Origin: Candidatus Bathyarchaeota archaeon
GTDB lineage: Archaea > Asgardarchaeota > Lokiarchaeia > Sigyniarchaeales > Sigyniarchaeaceae
Assembly: GCA_014729935.1 (NCBI GenBank)
Contig: WJJB01000469.1
Coordinates: forward strand, 1-18,613
Length of the DNA: 18,613 nt
Reading direction: 5' to 3'
The notes beneath the pieces were generated by a model, which was not told the origin of the DNA, ran no database searches, and worked only from the letters and a program-made list of their open reading frames with translations. A program made the translations under genes and the position numbers. Position 1 is the stretch's first letter; each line of letters opens with the position of its first letter. Shown here piece after piece: positions 15,833-18,613 of this stretch.

Positions 15833-15839
15833 AAAAAAG
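15833..15839 (-). terminator. T-tract downstream of the SCP2-like gene
   Basis: Minus-strand T7 lies about 40 bases after the stop at 15880, within the 53-base gap to the convergent acetyltransferase gene. It is a likely U-tract terminator, and no hairpin is needed in archaea. Confidence 0.35.
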
Positions 15840-15879
15840 TAAAGTAATGTAGGTAAAGAATATCGATGTTTCCAAGAGA

Positions 15880-16395
15880 TTAATCGACTTCAATACCGTT
15901 TTCTTCGTAGTAAGTGACGATCCATTCCCTCGGGAGCACCGCGAGCTTGATTGGACCATCAACGGTAAGCGTGCCTGCAAAGAAAAAGGAATCCGTATTT
16001 GGATTGCCAGACATGATTTGCTTCATGGCCTCATCAATCATTTCCATCTGGACAAAGCTCTTCGCTCCAAGTTCCTCGGCAACATCCTTCCAATTATCCG
16101 TGTAATGTCCAATCTTTTGCTCGTCTTCCGTGAAAAACTGGACATATTTCAAATCCGAATCCCGAACTTCGAGGAAGATGGCAAGGGTTTCATATTGCAT
16201 AACGGCATCTTCGATGAGTTCGTTGTATTCTAGATCATCATCGTCCTCTGCCTTCTTGCCAAAATCAATCATTGCCTTGAAAAAAAGTTCGATATCTTCC
16301 TTGCTTTTTCCGCTAAAATCTCCAGACTTGAACTTTTCAAGCCACTTTTCATTCGCGCCTTCACAATCTTCTTCAGCTATCCATTCAACTGGCAT
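15880..16395 (-). CDS. SCP2 sterol-binding-domain-like protein
   Basis: A 171-residue acidic soluble protein from ATG 16395. A perfect SD, AAGGTGA, lies eight bases upstream, which decides this start over longer in-frame alternatives. Residues about 55-165 look like an SCP2-type lipid-binding domain: a strand AIFLEVRDSDLKYVQFF, a helix ending in the DEAMKQIMSGNPNTDSFFFA segment, and the final GTLTVDGPIKLAVL strand-turn. These correspond to the 'l-x-G-x-x-x-p-x-x-a-f-x-x-G-x-l-x-v-x-G' pattern of the family. SCP2 domains bind hydrophobic ligands such as fatty acyl chains or sterols. The N-terminal ~50 residues are charged and rich in Glu/Lys. It follows the longin-like gene on the same strand but has its own TATA-like element near 16471. 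The family call is by pattern, not by search. Confidence 0.65.
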   Translation of the reverse strand: MPVEWIAEEDCEGANEKWLEKFKSGDFSGKSKEDIELFFKAMIDFGKKAEDDDDLEYNELIEDAVMQYETLAIFLEVRDSDLKYVQFFTEDEQKIGHYTDNWKDVAEELGAKSFVQMEMIDEAMKQIMSGNPNTDSFFFAGTLTVDGPIKLAVLPREWIVTYYEENGIEVD

Positions 16396-16403
16396 GTTCT
16401 TAT

Positions 16404-16410
16404 TCACCTT
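16404..16410 (-). promoter_or_regulatory. Shine-Dalgarno site of the SCP2-like gene
   Basis: Minus-strand AAGGTGA ends eight bases before ATG 16395. It is the strongest SD seen in the window and fixes the start. A TATA-like CTATTAAATC at 16467-16476 upstream would give a leader of about 50 bases. Confidence 0.6.
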
Positions 16411-16517
16411 CAATTCGTAATTGCACTTGTTTCGTGCATGCCTTCTCGTGATGCAAGAAGTTGAGGGATTTAATAGAAGAAAACATTTAAGGTTTTGTTC
16501 CAGCCAACCATGCTTCA

Positions 16518-16979
16518 TCACGCGTGATCTTCTAGCATGTGCCTGAGTCTTTCCAAGCATTCCCCGTACAGGTTTTCGATGATGGTGAATTCCTGCTCGG
16601 TCATGTCTATTATTTCGTTCAAGTGAAAAATATAAGCCAAGTTTTCTTCCGATTTAAGAAAGGTGATGTACTCCTTGGCTTTCTTCAAGAAATATTTTTG
16701 CTCCTTCTTGAGCGGGAATCTATTTGTGATATAGGATAACATGAGTAACTCGCAATTGCCCCTGGCATGACTGGAGCGGATATCGAATTGGATATTGTAG
16801 GTGGTCAAGTCACCAATCCTGAAAATGAAATAATCCTTCGACACGTTCAGGTTCAAGACGTTCGAGATCTCTTCCTTGAGAGTTTCGTCGATGAAACCAC
16901 TAGAGACGAGGAAGAACACCTGCGGTCCCTCGATGCTGGAAAATTGGGAGAGTACGAATGCCCTGTAAGAGCCACCCAC
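16518..16979 (-). CDS. Longin-like domain protein
   Basis: A 153-residue protein from GTG 16979. The frame stays open upstream as far as 17117, but that extension runs through the T-rich gap into the uxaC gene and begins inside it, so it is rejected. The first strands, YRAFVLSQFSSIEGPQVFFL, match the longin-like start ('a-f-v-i-s-x-f-s-x-x-e-G-P-x-v') common in Asgard proteins linked to small GTPases. This is followed by the helix-strand-helix SSGFIDETLKEEISNVLN and FIFRIGDLTTYNIQFDI, then a helical C-terminal half (about 85-153) with acidic and basic charge. No membrane segment is visible. Longin domains in eukaryotes act in vesicle trafficking and as GTPase regulators or exchange factors; here a partnership with a GTPase such as the Rag-like protein is possible but unproven. 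Confidence 0.62.
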   Translation of the reverse strand: MGGSYRAFVLSQFSSIEGPQVFFLVSSGFIDETLKEEISNVLNLNVSKDYFIFRIGDLTTYNIQFDIRSSHARGNCELLMLSYITNRFPLKKEQKYFLKKAKEYITFLKSEENLAYIFHLNEIIDMTEQEFTIIENLYGECLERLRHMLEDHA

Positions 16980-17021
16980 CGTGAACGCACCCGATTTGCT
17001 TGATTTGGTCTTAATTGCGTG

Positions 17022-17047
17022 TAAAAAAGGAAATAAATTTAAAAAAA
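17022..17047 (-). terminator. T-rich stretch after uxaC, also promoter region of the longin-like gene
   Basis: On the minus strand the first 40 bases after the uxaC stop include T7 (17041-17047) then T6 (17022-17027), as in archaeal U-tract terminators. The AAATTTATTTC between them (about 17032-17042) is TATA-like and lies about 55-60 bases before GTG 16979, so the same gap may start the longin message. Confidence 0.4.
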
Positions 17048-17067
17048 GATTCGGGAGTGGGATGGGA

Positions 17068-18438
17068 TTAGAAACCGAATAATTCTTTAGGACCCGCGTG
17101 GCACGCATGGATGGCAATCTTGGTCGCGACGTGTTCGGGCAGCATTCCCTTGGAGATCATCTTTCCAAGCACGTCCGAGAGGACCCTCCTGAACATCTCC
17201 GTCCTGGAGCCATACGACATCAACTTCCTCGAATCGGTCACCATACCTGCGAAATTCATGAGCAAATCAACGGATGAGATGTATTCCAATTGCCGTTGCA
17301 TGCCAACCGGGGAATCATTGTACCACCATGCGGCGCCAAGGTTGACATTCTTCCCGAAAGCTCTCGCGATGGTGGCTAAGGACGGGTAATGCCCGGGATC
17401 AAGACAATATAACACAACCTTCAATTTCCCGTCAAAAGCATTCAAGAAATCCTTCAAGGGGGAGACAATCTCCACGAGATGATCCGAGATATCCCCGCCT
17501 GTATCCGTACCCAAATTATTGAAGAGCATATCCCGGTAATCACGCACGGCACCAATGTGAATTTGCATCACCCAACCTGATCTTGCATTCATTTCACCAA
17601 ATCGATGCATCATGTACGACATGAAATCTCGACTTTCTCCCGGTTCCAACACTTTTCCTGCCATGCGCTTCTCGAACACGGCATTGGCAAGATCTCTTGA
17701 TACTTCGTATCCGAACGGAACCCGAACACCATGGTCGGTCGCCTTTGTGCCATGATCCTCGAAATAATCGTGTGTAACCTGCAACGCATCAACAAGATCG
17801 TCCACGGTTGAAATTTCTTTTTGCACCCTCTTGGAAAGTTTGGTGATGTAATGAGGATAGTCTTCCTTGAAGATATTCATAGCTTTATCCGGGCGCCACG
17901 TGGGAAGAATGGCTGGCATTCCCTCTACGTCCTGCATTGCCTCGTGATGCTCCAGTGGATCAATGGGATCATCTGTCGAGCACATGACCTCCACGTTCAT
18001 CTCACGAAGCACTGCCCTTGGACGCATGGAATCCTTTTCCAGCATCTCCTTGGTCTTGATCCAAATCTCTTCCGCGTTAGTGGGATTGATGAGATCATTA
18101 ATTCCGAAACGGCGCTTAAGGTCAAGGTGTATCCACTCGTAGGTCGGGTTCCCTCCAAGATCCTCGAATATCCCCGCAAGTGCCATCCATTTCTCCTTGT
18201 TGGTCGCATCCCCCGTGATGAGTCGTTCGGGAACACCACGTTTTCTCATCAATTCCCAAACGTAATGGTCGGTCGCCGCTTCCACTTGCCAGATGTCGGT
18301 GTAATGATTGTTTTCAGCTATCTCGCGCACGTCAGCGTGGTTATGCGCATCCAAGATTGGTAGATCCTTGATCTGCTTGTAAATGCGCCTTGCTGCTTCG
18401 CTAGTTAACAGGTACGTGTCATCATCTAAAAATGCCAT
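17068..18438 (-). CDS. uxaC: Glucuronate isomerase (uronate isomerase)
   Basis: A 456-residue uronate isomerase of the amidohydrolase superfamily, converting glucuronate to fructuronate and galacturonate to tagaturonate. Metal and substrate motifs are ILDAHNHADVREIAEN (28-43, with the H-x-H pair at 32 and 34), CSTDDP (153-158), VMQIHIGAVRD, YCLDPGHYPS, NLGAAWWYNDSPVGM and AGMVTDSRKLMSYGSRTEMFRR, all characteristic of UxaC. The length is standard. ATG 18438 starts it as MAFLDDDTYLLTSEAARRIY, close to the typical family start; TTG 18450 and an out-of-frame ATG at 18443 are rejected. A GTATACAT box at 18468-18475 is placed to give a leader of only a few bases. No other uronate pathway gene is adjacent, so the downstream steps lie elsewhere. 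Confidence 0.95.
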   Translation of the reverse strand: MAFLDDDTYLLTSEAARRIYKQIKDLPILDAHNHADVREIAENNHYTDIWQVEAATDHYVWELMRKRGVPERLITGDATNKEKWMALAGIFEDLGGNPTYEWIHLDLKRRFGINDLINPTNAEEIWIKTKEMLEKDSMRPRAVLREMNVEVMCSTDDPIDPLEHHEAMQDVEGMPAILPTWRPDKAMNIFKEDYPHYITKLSKRVQKEISTVDDLVDALQVTHDYFEDHGTKATDHGVRVPFGYEVSRDLANAVFEKRMAGKVLEPGESRDFMSYMMHRFGEMNARSGWVMQIHIGAVRDYRDMLFNNLGTDTGGDISDHLVEIVSPLKDFLNAFDGKLKVVLYCLDPGHYPSLATIARAFGKNVNLGAAWWYNDSPVGMQRQLEYISSVDLLMNFAGMVTDSRKLMSYGSRTEMFRRVLSDVLGKMISKGMLPEHVATKIAIHACHAGPKELFGF

Positions 18439-18462
18439 GTCATGTACCAACCATCGATAGCA

Positions 18463-18480
18463 AAAAAATGTATACGGGAA
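18463..18480 (-). promoter_or_regulatory. TATA-like promoter of uxaC
   Basis: Minus-strand sequence TTCCCGTATACATTTTTT has a TATA core at 18468-18475, about 30-37 bases before ATG 18438. This fits a very short leader. Confidence 0.5.
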
Positions 18481-18613
18481 CTCCTAAGATTAATTCCAAG
18501 ATGAGCATGCTGGGATGAGAACTCTTGCTGGAAATGGCCTCGAGACATTTACCCGTATTCCGCCAGAAAGCCACGTCCTTTAGTTTAGCAGTATCGGGGG
18601 AACTTGATAATTA
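18481..18613. other. Intergenic end of the window, nothing recognised
   Basis: Upstream of the uxaC promoter no convincing coding frame, RNA gene or repeat was found up to the window edge. A neighbouring gene may begin beyond it. Confidence 0.4.

Noticed and set aside
16517..16528. Perfect 12-base palindrome ATCACGCGTGAT
   Set aside because: It overlaps the last codons of the longin-like gene, has no second copy that I could find, and is short enough to be chance.
16396..16560. N-terminal extension of the SCP2-like protein to an in-frame start near 16560
   Set aside because: A perfect AAGGTGA lies eight bases before ATG 16395, and the extension overlaps the longin-like gene and has a low-quality Cys/Arg-rich sequence.
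16980..17117. Longer start of the longin-like protein at 17117
   Set aside because: It begins inside uxaC and runs through the T-rich terminator/promoter gap; the longin fold starts right after GTG 16979.
17821..18363. Open frame antisense to uxaC (180 residues)
   Set aside because: uxaC on the other strand is certain; the antisense translation is rich in His, Cys and Arg and has no recognisable motif.
1..18613. CRISPR arrays, tRNA or rRNA genes, insertion sequences, long direct repeats
   Set aside because: Reading the gaps and both strands showed no regular repeat-spacer pattern, no transposase, and no tRNA-like TTCGA/CCA arm sets; all gaps are short.

Overview
The window reads as chromosomal DNA of an archaeon, most likely an Asgard-lineage one. 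The main support is a Rag/Gtr1-like GTPase with an N-terminal longin-like region (6339-7676), a small stand-alone longin-like protein (16518-16979), a KaiC/GvpD-like ATPase, Lrp/AsnC-type RAM domains detached from any DNA-binding domain, and TATA-like boxes about 22-33 bases ahead of many start codons, which suggests leaderless mRNAs. Some genes instead have clear Shine-Dalgarno (SD) motifs, and TTG/GTG codons often lie just upstream of better starts. By eye the base composition is mid-40s % GC. The lineage is inferred from gene content; no rRNA gene is present to confirm it.

Layout. 1-1492 (minus): the start of an MFS sugar-type transporter, cut by the window edge, behind an AEC-family permease. 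1548-2210 (plus): a soluble protein faintly like DUF3786. 2253-4598 (minus): a class I fructose-1,6-bisphosphatase gene followed after 24 bases by a moeA-like gene. 4766-6301 (plus): KaiC/GvpD-like ATPase, convergent with the Rag-like GTPase (6339-7676, minus). Then a VIT/CCC1-like membrane protein (7774-8571, minus), divergent from a ten-helix DMT/EamA transporter that ends in a RAM domain (8681-10027, plus). That gene meets, two bases from its stop, a minus-strand pair: a GCS2-type carboxylate-amine ligase and a class I glutamine amidotransferase (10030-12275). A 50-residue charged protein (12386-12538) lies between the ligase and a GH4 glycosidase (12545-14020, minus). A plus-strand cluster (14101-15826) holds a stand-alone RAM protein, a two-helix membrane protein, an unrecognised helical protein and a WbpD/WlbB-like hexapeptide acetyltransferase with a Cys4 tail. 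The window closes with minus-strand genes for an SCP2-like protein, a longin-like protein and glucuronate isomerase (uxaC).

How the genes may work together. UxaC, the GH4 enzyme and the MFS carrier fit use of uronic acids or other glycosides. FBPase fits gluconeogenesis. The most unusual theme is amino-acid or small-molecule sensing joined to membranes and GTPases: a RAM domain on the end of a transporter, a second RAM protein translationally coupled to a tiny membrane protein, a ligase/amidotransferase pair abutting the RAM transporter, and a Rag-like GTPase nearby. The individual family calls are mostly firm; any link between them is inference.

No tRNA, rRNA, CRISPR array or insertion sequence was seen. 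No gene-free stretch exceeds about 175 bases.
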